Shown piece by piece: positions 1 through 11,100 of a stretch of DNA of 64,000 nt. Source of the stretch: Plectrocnemia conspersa. Lineage: Eukaryota; Arthropoda; Insecta; Trichoptera; Polycentropodidae. The position numbers and the translations under genes are program-made. The stretch covers positions 1,054,001-1,118,000 of the forward strand of contig VTFK01000062.1 of the NCBI GenBank assembly GCA_009617715.1, written 5' to 3'. The first letter of the stretch is position 1, and each line of letters opens with the position of its first letter. The notes beneath the pieces were generated by a model. The model had not been told where the DNA came from. It saw nothing but the letters and a program-made list of their open reading frames with translations, and did not search any database.

Positions 1-3000
1 TTGTCTAGACAATATGTCCCTAAGCAACTAACTGAACCACAGTCCGTTCTTCAACCTAATGCCACTTTGTCAGTTGCTCAATTGTCTGCTTCTTTATCCC
101 AAATTTCCCCAGATTTAAATACTCAAAAGATGCCCCAAAAGAAGAAGATGAAAATGTCTCACATTAGCTACAATATACCCCCTCCTTGTTTGTCACTCAA
201 CGAAATGGAAATGGAAAGACGAGCAAACGTTAAAACAAAGACATTAAAAGGTGGTCTAAATAGTTTTTTTACAAAAAAGTTAGAGAAAAGCAAAAATTTC
301 ATTCACAAAATAAAACAACACCACTTAATGGAACGCAAAGATGGTAACATTTCTAACCAAATTAAAGCTAAAAGTTCCGAAAACGATGCCAACTCACGGT
401 TACAACATTTAAAGAAGAGACCCATTGCTGACGACGATGTGGAAGTAGAATTCTGCAATGAAAAGTTCAGAGAGTTGCTTTTCAAACAAAATGTGAACAA
501 TAAAAATCTCAATGGAATACCAGATATCAATCATCCGGACGTATTGCGACAGTTGAACCAAAACGTTCAACTACTGCCAACGGTTACTAGTGGTTTTCAG
601 CAGGAACAAGTTCAACCGTTCACGCTTTATGATTGGCAGCGAGAATTCATCGCCTGTGACTCGCAAGTTATATTGCATGCATCTACCGATGTGATTAGCC
701 AGGTATTAAATTTATATAGTATCTAATATTTTATTTCCCAGTTTCTTGGTATGAGCCATTAACCTAGGTAACTATTTAATTATTCTCAGAGGAAATAAAA
801 CCCGCATTTCAATCATTAACTAGAATTTTTTTTTTAAAAGTATTTTATGTTATTTAATGTTAATTTGTTTATAGTTTTTATAAAGTTTTTTAATTAATGG
901 ATTAGAATGATTTTGCGTTTGTAACGATTTGGAATATTTTCGGTAATTAAGTATACTACCCCAGACGTGGGGGGTGTATATGAAATAACTGGTCTGATGA
1001 TCGATTTGTACAGGAGCAGTTTTTTCTTTACATTTAGTTTGCTCTTTCTGTTTAGTAATGGATATTGCCAAATATGAGTTGACTTTTTACTTTTAAAATA
1101 ATTTTATCTATATGGGATTTACATTTCAGTTTGGAGTCGAGAGTTAATCCCAGGTATAGGTACTAATTTTATACTTTACTATATAATTTGCGATTCTTAC
1201 TACATTGCACGCGAGCTACTAAATGCCTTAATAATTACACAATAAATTTGTTTTCCAGCTACATAGGTCGATTGGCCATTATTAGGATAATCACAATATC
1301 AATGCTTTCATGAAACCTTTTATTTTATTCTGATTTAGACCAAATTTTGTTATGTTTTTATTTTATTTATTAAGCCAAAATGCTTTAAATATGTGACTAT
1401 AATTATACTGTTTTGTGCGGCCCAACATTCATAATTGTTACCAAATATTTTTAAACATCTAGAATTATTTTTAAAACTGATTTGCACTGGAACAATCGCT
1501 CACTTGGACAAGTAGGGATAATTCTCCTTACTTAACTTCACCTATCTCACTCACACTCAGTGCCGTAGCTAGAGTAGTTTGCGCCCAGGGGCAAAAATTA
1601 TATTTTGCTCCCTCCCTTATTTATTTTTAAAAATTTTTAATACGTTCATTATGTGAAAATTTCATAAATGTTATTGACATAAATTTTCATTACAGCAAAA
1701 ATCGAATATATTGTTAAAAACTTTGAATAGTAAATACAATATTTGTATTATATTAAGGCAAATCTTAGATAGAAAAAAATAATAATCAAACGTATTGAAT
1801 TATATTAAATTTGTTTACCAAACATTATCCATAACCACTGGGAAGTCTTTGAGTAGATGGAAGAAATGTTATTCACTTAAAAATTACAGCATATATAAAA
1901 TAGCGAATAATATATAAAATAGCGAAACATCAGTAAGGAAATACGCTAAGAGTAACATTAAGTAATCTTAAAAAAATATTTTTTTTTAAGAAACGATGAA
2001 TTTACAGTATATTAAAGATTAATTTTTTCTTATTTTTATGATGCAAACTGATTGATCACAATAATTTTTTTAATGCTAAGAAGAGTTAGATTACTAAGAC
2101 AATCTTTTCCCATTTGAGGCTCGCAAATATGATGTAATAATTTTTTTTTGAATGATCGCTTATGACTTGCAATCGATTCTGCAGTGAAATGGGAAGATTT
2201 GTAAATACATAATCTACATATGACAATAAAAGTACAAAGATCCAAATGAGCTTTCGGTAATACTTTATCATTACGAGTAGCAAGTAACATTTTGCAGTCT
2301 TCGATTTTTATGAAAAATCTTTTTCCATCGACGTCTGTGTTATAGAAATTCGCAAAATTTGTGCAATTTTGTCGTAGTTTTTTTCTATTTATTTTAGAGA
2401 AAGGAGTTTCGATGTCCAGTAGAAATCCAATTTTTTATTTAACCCAAGTCTTGAAAATTGTGTTGGGATTTCTCGTTGCAATCGGTGAAGTACATTTTTC
2501 ATAACATGTATGATTTTGCTCTCTACTGAAAGCTCTGCATCAATTAATACTTCTGGCATCCTTCTAAGTCGCCTAATTCTTTTTTACAGTTTATATTTAT
2601 TCTAATTTTAGAGATTCAAGATCAGTTACTGCTTCTGTGAAATTCATAGTAGAATCTTGCATGGACATCATTTGGGAAAGGGTGTGGGGGCATTTGCCCC
2701 CCTTTAAATTTGTCATTTAATGAAATACTAAAAATTCGAACGGATTTAGACAATTGAGTTGTCATGCTGAGGCCCGAGGCAACTGCCCCTCCTGTTCCTC
2801 CCTCTGATTGGCCTTGGTTATCCTTACCAATATTATTACACACTAAATATATATTACTACAAGCGAAAATATAATTTAACTGAGGCGCTATTGAAATTAT
2901 ATGATGCTGTAAAATGTCTATGAAACTCAATTTACCAGTTGCGAAACGTTCATTTTCTGTTAAACCAGGGCGCTAGTGAAATTATATGATGTCTAAAATG

Positions 3001-4334
3001 TCTATGAAACTCAATTTGCAGTTGCGAGACCAAAATACAAACTAAACCAATTCATCTCTTAAGAGAAAATAAGCGGAAAAGAAGTATAGACAGACGTCGC
3101 ATCTCGCATATGGCTTCATTGTTGGTCTGCACTTCGATTTCACACTATGTTTAAAAAATATAATATGAGAGTATTGGTTAAAGTGTATTCAAACCGAATT
3201 TTGGTCAATAGGAGGGCGCAAAAACAATTATCACTTTTCAGAAGGCAAAAATTCACGTCAAAAGCAATAAAATCGTGTCGTCGCCGTCACAGTGGGAACG
3301 CTCGGTAACGAGCGTTCCCACTGTGACGGCGATGGCACGATTTTATTGCTTTTGACGTGGATTTTTGACTTCTGAGAAGCGATAATTGTTTTTTGCACCC
3401 TCCTATTGGTCAAAATTTGGTTTAGATTTGCTTCATTCGATTCTCACTTATTTTAAGTAGTAATATTGTTATAAAAATCTTACTATGAATGCTAGATAAC
3501 TGAAATGTTTTCATTGCGACTGCAACAGCACGATTTTATTGCTTTTGGCGTGGATTTTTTACTGCTGAGAAGTGATAATTGTTTTTGGCACCCTCCTATT
3601 GGTCAAAATTTGATTTAGATTTGCTTCATTCGATTCTCACTTATTTTAAGTAGTAATATTGTTATAAAAAGTCTTACTATGAATGCTAGATAACTCTTTT
3701 CGCTTCTGCCGTGGATACTAAACAGGGACGTCATTGGAAGGGAGGGGGGGGGGGTGGCATTTGAATCTTAATAAAATCGAAATATTAAAATTACTTAAAT
3801 ATGATTTTCTGGAAAAGAGGAGATTAAACTCTTCCTGTTCGTTGTTTTCTTTATCCCAAAGGACCAATTCTATCTAACTTAAGCGGTAATGGAATATCTC
3901 CGTTTTTCTATAAAGAACAATTAATCATTCCTCACAATAAAACATAAACTAAATTTGTACACGAATATGAAAAGGTTAAGTGGGTCGCTTTTCAGGCGTT
4001 TGAATTATTTTTTTTAGATCAATAGATAAGTTGCGTTGTATGTAAATAATCTAGAAATATGACTTATGGTCTGATTATAAATTGTAGCGCGAATCATTAT
4101 GTTAGACGGTAAAAATTAATCAAATACAACTATTTTACAGATTATGAACACTGGCTCAGAAGACTAAGCGCAATTCTGTTCCAAGCTCCGACGATGTTAG
4201 CCAGGTATTAATTTTACACATTCATGAGTGATTTTATAATATTTAATAATAAAGACTAATTATATATTAATATTTTACAGATTATGAATACCAGCATCTG
4301 TCAAATTATCAACACAATGGCACAAACCAAATAA
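1..4334 (+). CDS. 3' part of an unrecognised protein-coding gene (long exon plus alternative last exons)
   Basis: The frame is open from base 1, so the gene begins outside the window. Bases 1-702 encode about 234 residues, lysine-rich in the middle (around residues 45-115), with an acidic patch (DDDVEVE near 143-149) and a Trp-containing C-terminal stretch (LYDWQREFIACDSQ). The open frame ends at 722-726, but a donor (cag|gtatta, intron from 703, phase 0) precedes that stop. Two acceptors of the form ttttacag| follow. Exon 4141 reads IMNTGSED then stop (4165-4167); exon 4281 reads IMNTSICQIINTMAQTK then stop (4332-4334). Both keep phase 0, so they look like alternative last exons. I do not recognise the family; the composition suggests a basic, partly disordered nuclear-type protein, which is inference. 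The exon is clearly coding; the 3' structure is likely but not proven. Confidence 0.6.
1559..2817 (-). mobile_element. Decayed hAT-type DNA transposon in the intron of the first gene
   Basis: The left end begins cagtgccgtagctag, matching the terminal repeat of the intact MITE at 23334-23568 with one change. The right side (2680-2817) carries the runs of C and G usual for these ends, including a ggggg-ca-tt-tg-ccccc hairpin, but its terminus is eroded. On the minus strand 2036-2290 is an 84-residue open frame ending MGKDCLSNLTLLSIKK, which resembles the C-terminal dimerisation region of hAT transposases. Upstream the frame (to about 2640) is broken by stops. I infer a degraded autonomous hAT copy, antisense to the host gene. 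The family call rests on end similarity and a short protein motif. Confidence 0.5.
2840..2990. repeat. Tandem diverged repeat unit related to 12345-12460
   Basis: Two adjacent units share the pattern ggcgct-a-ttgaaattatatgatg, then aaatgtctatgaaactcaat, then ttgcga; they start near 2884 and 2967. The same pattern recurs in an intron of the ema gene near 12385-12450. It is therefore an interspersed repeat, not host coding sequence. Confidence 0.5.
2998..3710 (+). repeat. Foldback repeat, copy 1, with a partial tandem duplication
   Basis: A long inverted repeat centres on about 3306. The left arm is about 3192-3304 and the right arm about 3309-3422; they read as near reverse complements (ggtcaataggagggcgcaaa against the Cs and Gs of 3398-3418). 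The tip is the palindrome aacgctcggtaacgagcgtt. The right arm and flank (about 3330-3500) are repeated, diverged, at about 3520-3710. A reverse-complement copy lies at 27362-27871 and a fragment at 22040-22090. No open frame is present, so this is a non-autonomous foldback element or a MITE with long arms. Confidence 0.7.
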
Positions 4335-4520
4335 ACCAGATTATTGTTACCAGAAATAATAAGGTTTTTGGAGCAATAACAAAAACCAAAAATTGTAGAA
4401 TTAAGTTTTTTTCCAAGCTAACATTATAGCTTTTAGTTTGTAATTAGTTTAAACGAACAAGATATTGTTTTCGGTTACATATAATGTAGTTTCTAAACCG
4501 AATTATTTCCAATTGTACAA

Positions 4521-4526
4521 AATAAA
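4521..4526 (+). terminator. Polyadenylation signal of the first gene
   Basis: An AATAAA lies about 190 bases after the longer of the two candidate stop codons, in AT-rich DNA with no further open frame. It is the best 3'-end signal for the plus-strand gene entering the window. AATAAA is common by chance in DNA this AT-rich. Confidence 0.4.
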
Positions 4527-4743
4527 TGTTCTTTTATAACTACATATCTTCATTGATACTTAAATTTGTCGTATATCAAGTAAATTTTCGGAGTCTGCGA
4601 AGCACACTTCTCTTTTATTTGGTTTACAGAAAGATAGAGCTGTTTATTTTGATCACAAAGGTGTGACATATAAATTATTGTAGTATTAACGACGATATAT
4701 GTGACATTATTAAACTTAAAGATAAGTTAAAAATACTCGCCAA

Positions 4744-5060
4744 TTAATTGTGCCAATTATGATTTAAGCCTAGCAACAAAGTCGCGGAACACCCTGAGAC
4801 TTGTCCCGAGACATTTTTCTCGTGTTCTAGGACTGTCGCGATACAAAAGTCGCAAGTCTCCGGTTCCCCATCGAAACGGGGAACGTGATACAATGTCGCG
4901 CAACATTTCATAATGTGTACTTGTGTTCCGAGACTTTGTGAGCCAGAAATTTTACAAGAATGACCCTGCTGATTTCGAAACTCTTTTGCAAATGGTTGGA
5001 GATAAGATTTCGAAAGATTGCACTGCATTTAGGGAAACCATTCCACCCTCGGTAAAGTCA
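4744..5060. other. GC-richer island with a short hairpin, function unknown
   Basis: This stretch stands out from its AT-rich surroundings. It has several cgagac/gtcgcg words and a 7-bp stem gttcccc/ggggaac near 4863-4884. The minus strand is open for 94 codons, but I recognise no protein motif and see no convincing splice sites. It may be an old repeat or a relic exon. Confidence 0.3.
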
Positions 5061-6117
5061 TTCCATCTTCTAGTTTTAATTTTTCCAGAAAATTTATAGC
5101 ATAATATGTAATACTTACCGGAAACAGAGTTCTCCTCCAGTATTATTAGTCTTTAGAAATAAAAATGTTTATAACTATATAGATTTAAGTCGATATCCTT
5201 GTCACTTGACTATTTTATCCGAATTCATTTTACATTTCATTTTATTATTATATATGTGTGTAATTTTATTGAGAAATAAAGAATGATTCTTTTTAAAATA
5301 CTATTTTTATTAATTATTACCAAAATATTTTTTTACTTCAACCCGTATTATGTCATTTAGATCGATTTGGCGAGCTCCATTGGTTTTAAGCTTAAGGTCT
5401 GAGCTAGCGTAGTTTGAAGTTGGAAGTATCTGTATTTGTATCCTATGATATGATATGATTCATTGCATCATTGGCATAGTATCTACTCAATGAAGCACTT
5501 TTTAAAGTTGCTAAAGGGTGGTGTCGACAGTAAATATGATAAAATAGCAAATGTTTGCGTTGGAAATGAAGGTTCCACTACATGAAAGTAGCTAAAAGCG
5601 GAATTTCTTTGATAATGACAATGGAATTTTTTCTTGCGCCTCCGAAATCGTCCGTTATTTGTGTTCCAAAAATAAATATGATATTGAGGGTACTACTGAT
5701 TACGCAGGCATTTGCATACGTATTTCTCAGAATTCATGCAAATGCACGGCTTTTGTTTTCATTCGGTGACGAAATATTTTTAGTCCGACGATTGAAAATC
5801 GTTATTTTAAATCAATCTAAATCAGACATTCGTTGCGAAAGTTACGTAAGGATATTTTGCAAATCATAATAATATTTTTGTAAATTTAAACATTAATCTG
5901 TTTGGTCTTATTCTTGAAACTCACGTTAATGACCGCGATCATTCGTAATAATGCGGATGAATTAGAAATTAGTGTAAAAAATGGAACCACACAAACACAC
6001 AAAAAAGGGTTCACATAAATAACACGCAAGTATTCTCCAATGCATTGAAAGAATATTTCTTCTAGAAATACAAAAGACTCCGTAAGGTCACAAATTCCCG
6101 TTACACAATTCGACCTG

Positions 6118-6235
6118 AAAAAGATGTCCATCAAGCTAATGTCACTCTTTAGAGGCGTATACATATTTCGTTATTCTAAGAAACGAGTGCAACAATTAGC
6201 TGGATGATCGTTGCATGATTGTAATTCATCAACAA
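6118..6235. repeat. Interspersed repeat, copy 1 (second copy at 9235-9345)
   Basis: About 80 bases align in direct orientation with 9263-9340. Shared blocks include gtcact, aggcgta, ttattcta/cattcta, and ggctgga-gatcg-tgca. The two copies differ at many positions, so the repeat is old. The minus-strand frame at 5886-6164 runs through it and has no recognisable domain. Confidence 0.5.
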
Positions 6236-6270
6236 GCTTTGCAATCTTTAATACATAAGGCTGATCTCCA

Positions 6271-6492
6271 ATGAAGAGAGGGCAGAGACGCTTAGATACA
6301 CTCAGACACGGCTTCACCAGAGAGGGATTCCACCAGACTATCACTGTAGCAGAGAGGAACTGCCCTCCACTACACTGTCGCTGTCACAACCATAAGACCT
6401 CTGAGGATCTTCCACTGACATCATCCCTCCGCCAGCTTTTCCACTACAGCTCGGAAAAAACATACAAAACATTTATATGTAATTTTAACTAA
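6271..6492. other. GC-richer open stretch of unknown origin
   Basis: The plus strand is open for 73 codons from an ATG in DNA much richer in G and C than its flanks. I recognise no family. No promoter, splice pair or neighbour supports a gene, so it may be the relic of a gene or mobile element. The flanks from 6500 to 8160 are AT-rich, with simple (TA)n at about 6800 and no coding signal. Confidence 0.2.
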
Positions 6493-8161
6493 TAAATTAT
6501 TACCAGCTTCCAACGACGTCTTTTTGGCTGCAGTCACACCCCTTAGGGTTAAAAAATCTTAAAAATCAAACCATACAATAATTTAAGTGCTTTTTAAAAT
6601 AATTTAAGACATTAAAATATTTTGTGATCCCAAGAATTTTATAAATGTGTTATGAGGTTGTCTAATAGTGGATAAAAAAATAATATATTTAGTAAGTGGC
6701 AAAATATTTTAACATTAATAAGGGAAATATTTTTTTTTACATACATAGATAGAGGAACATATTAAATAAAAACATATCATTTTTATAACATAATTTATTT
6801 TATATATATATATCATAATATAATCTTTCACATTTACATGTCGATACAACAATTATAAAATATCCAATGTACAAAAACCAACGTAATATCGCACACTTTA
6901 GCTCCGAAACATTTGTATCAGTAAAATCTTTGATAGCACCATCGACACCCGAATTTAAGTTGCAATTTGTGGTAAACAACACCAGATTAAACGATAGAGT
7001 TTTATGCCAGAATGCATATTTTAGTGTAATTTCAAAGGTTATGTTACTACATATATAATAATTTATTAAGTAAAGTGTATAAAGAACTACTAGTAGCATT
7101 TACATTCACCACAGAAGTACCATTTTTTATTTTACTTCGTTGGATTACTTAGTTGTTTTTATCAGTTAAAAATCATAGTGATGGTGACTAAACCTACACA
7201 GGAGATAAACTAAATACGTCTTTCAGTTCATATTTTCATTTATTGATATTTTTTGTATGAATCATAAAAAAACATCTTTAATTTAATAATCATTATCAAT
7301 TACAATAGTTTATATAGATCAATTAGCTTTAAAAATATACATATTTAAAGCATTAAGCTGCGATGATAAATTACTATATAGTGTTTTTTTCATTGATAAA
7401 TTTAATTAAAATAATGTTTTAAAGCGGGGTAAAAGCATGGAGTAGATAAAAACGATAGGTTAGTAACTCAGTTATCCTAAATATATTTATAATAAGTCAG
7501 TGGTTAGTCTTGTAAACTGTATATTATAAACAAACTTTCGTAAATGATTCTATACACGTATCAAGTGTTTGAACATTTTAATTGATGACTAAGAAGCTGT
7601 TTAATGAGGGCAAAAAGATTCGTGAGCTTACTGAGCTAGTGTAAAGTCATTGATGCGTCATTTTGAGAATTGCCACTCCCAAAAAATAAGGTATAATTAA
7701 AAGTTCACCCTTGAATCATGATTTATAAGCCAAAGCTGATATTATGAAGAAGATACTATTTCCTATCACATAAGACCATTTAAAATACTGTTTAAAAAAA
7801 GTTTTAGTACATAATATATATTTAAATATAAATAAAAACCCTAGTGAATTAAAAAGAAAATAGTTTGAGGATTTTGAAGTTTAAATTTAAAAATTCTGAT
7901 CATGTACTAATGTCGATCAAAGTTAAAATAACATATATTTACAATACATATTTTAAATTGATACGGTGTTTAGAAAATAGTATTATATTTAATTAAAAAA
8001 TAATATTGATGAGATATATAGCAAATGTTTGGCACTCTTAAACTTATTTTCACAGAAATATATATATTTTGTATCACATAACCTTAAAATTATACATTTA
8101 TGACGGAGACGAGAACGACAGATATGTTAAGAATATGACTAGACTTTGAGTGGATTCAATA

Positions 8162-11100
8162 TCATATGGTCTCGATTAAAGATTGTTTTTTTTTCGGGGT
8201 TTGCGGTTGTTGAGCGTTGTGAGATATGAAAGAAGTTTCTTCTGAGCTAATCGAAGGCGCTTTTTCTACCGGCAACGAAACATCAGTGGACGAGCAAGCT
8301 TTTATTGTGTCTAGTTCGTTTTTGAGCAGTTTCGGAGAATAGGTTTTTCCCTATAGCACAAAAATATATTGAGCACCAATCTCATATTCTAAAGTCAATT
8401 CAATCTTACCATTGAAGAATGTGTCATTCCTTTTTCAGGCGTGGTGCTTAAAGATTCTAATGGAATTTCTTCTGACCTCGGACGGGGCATTCTAGGCGAA
8501 CCGTCGTTTGAACGGTTGCCTCTTTCTCTGCTATTGGTGCGATCTCTTTGTCGTCCAGATCCGGACTGCATATCTCTGAGAGCTCCGGCTGCAGGACTTG
8601 GACGTCTATAACTGACGCTGCTAGAAAGCCTCGATTCTCTACTCTCATGTCCGGAACTAACCCTGCAGAATATAAATTTGTACCACATAAATCTAATTTA
8701 AACATATATGAAGACATTTTTTTAACCTGTTGCCCGCATCTGACGGTATCCTATTCACATTGTTACTGAAATATGATCCAATTGTCTCACGTTCATATCC
8801 GGGAACTGGAGGTGTCACACAATTTGAGTTTCCGCTACTGGAATCCCGAGATCTGAAAATAATTTCAAGTATTGGATGAACTTGGTAAGTTTGCTATATT
8901 ATTAATTGAACTAAACCTATTCTTAGATTTTGATAATTTTATGTGGCATTAGCATATTGTAATCGTTGAGTGAAAAGGTATTTTATTATATTGTAGCGAT
9001 CACACATAGATGGGACCACTTTCAAAATGGTCATTGTCTCAAATCCTAAAACTCTGTTAATGAGTGTGAATAAAAGCGATCATTCATTAACAATGAAATA
9101 AATACATAATGGCGTAAAAGAGTTTGGAGACCACATGTATCACGTTCACAATAAATATTCTCAGTCGTTAAGAGAATTCCTTGGTGACGAAACGGTCATG
9201 GATATCATAAATCACCACATTCGTGACCGTTTTCAAAAAATGGAAAAGACTTTGACGAGCGAACGTCACTTTCTAAAGGCGTAGACGTTTTGCCATTCTA
9301 CAAAGCGATTGCAGCGATTGGCTGGAAGATCGCTGCACATGTATATGCACCTATGGTGGCCGATTGTCGAAAGAATATTTTACCCCTTCGGGGGTTCCTC
9401 GAGGATCCAATCTGGGCCCTCTGCTTTTTGTGTTATTTATTAATGCCATAAATACAGCAATTACAAATTCAAGTTTTCTTCTGTACGCAGATGATTTAAA
9501 ATTATATAAATGCATTTGATCTGGTGTGGACTCCTCTCTACAAAGTGATTTAGACTCTTTGTGGAGATGGGCTTCCGTTAACCGTCTGCCCTTTAGTGTC
9601 GGAAAGTGCCATACTGTGTCATTTTCTCGATCCCGTTCGCCATCAACTTATTTCTACCATCTCGGTGGTAACATTTTGACTAGAGAAACTTCCACTTAAG
9701 ATCTCGGAATCACTTTCGAGAGCAAATGGAGGTTCTCTCTACACATACACGACGTCTGTGATAAATCTTCCAAGATGCTAGGCTTTGTTATGAGGAATGC
9801 CTTTCACTTTGACGATCCATCAGTTATTCGCATCCTCTATGACACCTTAGTTCGTAGCATTCTTGAATCGGGATCTATAATTTGGAATCCCCGAATAGCC
9901 AAATATTCCCTTTTAGTGGAATAAATTCAAAAAAAGTATTTAAGATACCTTTACAAAAGAACATTTGGTTATTATCCGTACATATATCACAGCGCCTTTC
10001 TTTTAGGAGCGTTGGGATATGATTCGCTGAGCTCTCGCAGAAAGTTGTATGTCGCTAAGCATTTTTTCAAATTACTAAAAGGTGCTGTCGACAATCCAGC
10101 TATTCTCGAGGAATTCTAGATTTGGGTTCCGGAACATTTTCGAGAATCACGATCGCGCCCTCTTTTGATGGCCGTTAGGGCTAGGACGTCCGCACTTGCC
10201 GACTCGCCTATAGCTGTATCCATCCGGCTCCTTAATACGTTGGCATTACATATTGACCTGTTTAATGTTAGCTACGAGGAGCTGATCCAGTTTGTATCAT
10301 TTAATTTTGATATTTTATAATTTTTTGTTATGTTTATTATTTTTAAGTTTTGTTATATTTATGTATATATACGTTTTGTTTTATAAATTTAAAATTTGTT
10401 TTCGACCATCATGGCGCATTGGGGTAACCTAATAGGCCACGATGGTCTTAATTTGATTTAAAAAAAAAAATGTGCGGGAGGAAGACAGTCCGAGACAGCC
10501 AGAGAGGCAAACAGTGAGGAGACACCAGGAGCCACTCAGTCACCAACAGACGCGCCCTTTTTATACATATTTACTTATGAAAGTTAGGTTAAAAATAGTT
10601 TTTACTAAGTGCATTTTTATTTGAAGCAGCCATTTATTTTGAATTCAGTAACTATAAATTTATACATTTGGATTTTTGAAGCGTTGAAGTTTATAAAATG
10701 AAAAAAACCCCAGAAAAACAGAAAATTAGAACTTTGCAACCATTTGTCACTTCATATTTACTTTAATTGACCTTTCTTTCTTTTATTTTTCTTTCATGGA
10801 CGCCATATTTTTTGTTACAGGAGGGACATTAGAATTTTAGAGATACTTTGGTGGGGCATGGCCAAAAATGATTAAGAAACACTGAACTAGATATAACAGT
10901 AATTCCATATCATACATAGGCAAACAATGCAATCAGAAAAGCTTTTAGTCAAATTGACGCACCGAGCGTGAGAACTTTTTTACGCTATTAAGTCATAAAG
11001 GTCAGCAGGTTAGAACTTTAGAGATCCACAATACAAACAAGGGTCTTAGCACTCAGTGAAAATTATCCTTAAAAATAGATGAGGCATCACAATAGTCTTT

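Noticed and set aside
4744..5028. 94-codon minus-strand frame with several Cys residues
   Set aside because: No recognisable fold, no splice borders and no relatives in the window; kept only as a composition island.
8457..8769. Open frames at 8457-8717 (minus) and 8548-8769 (plus)
   Set aside because: They are out-of-frame shadows of ema exons 14 and 15.
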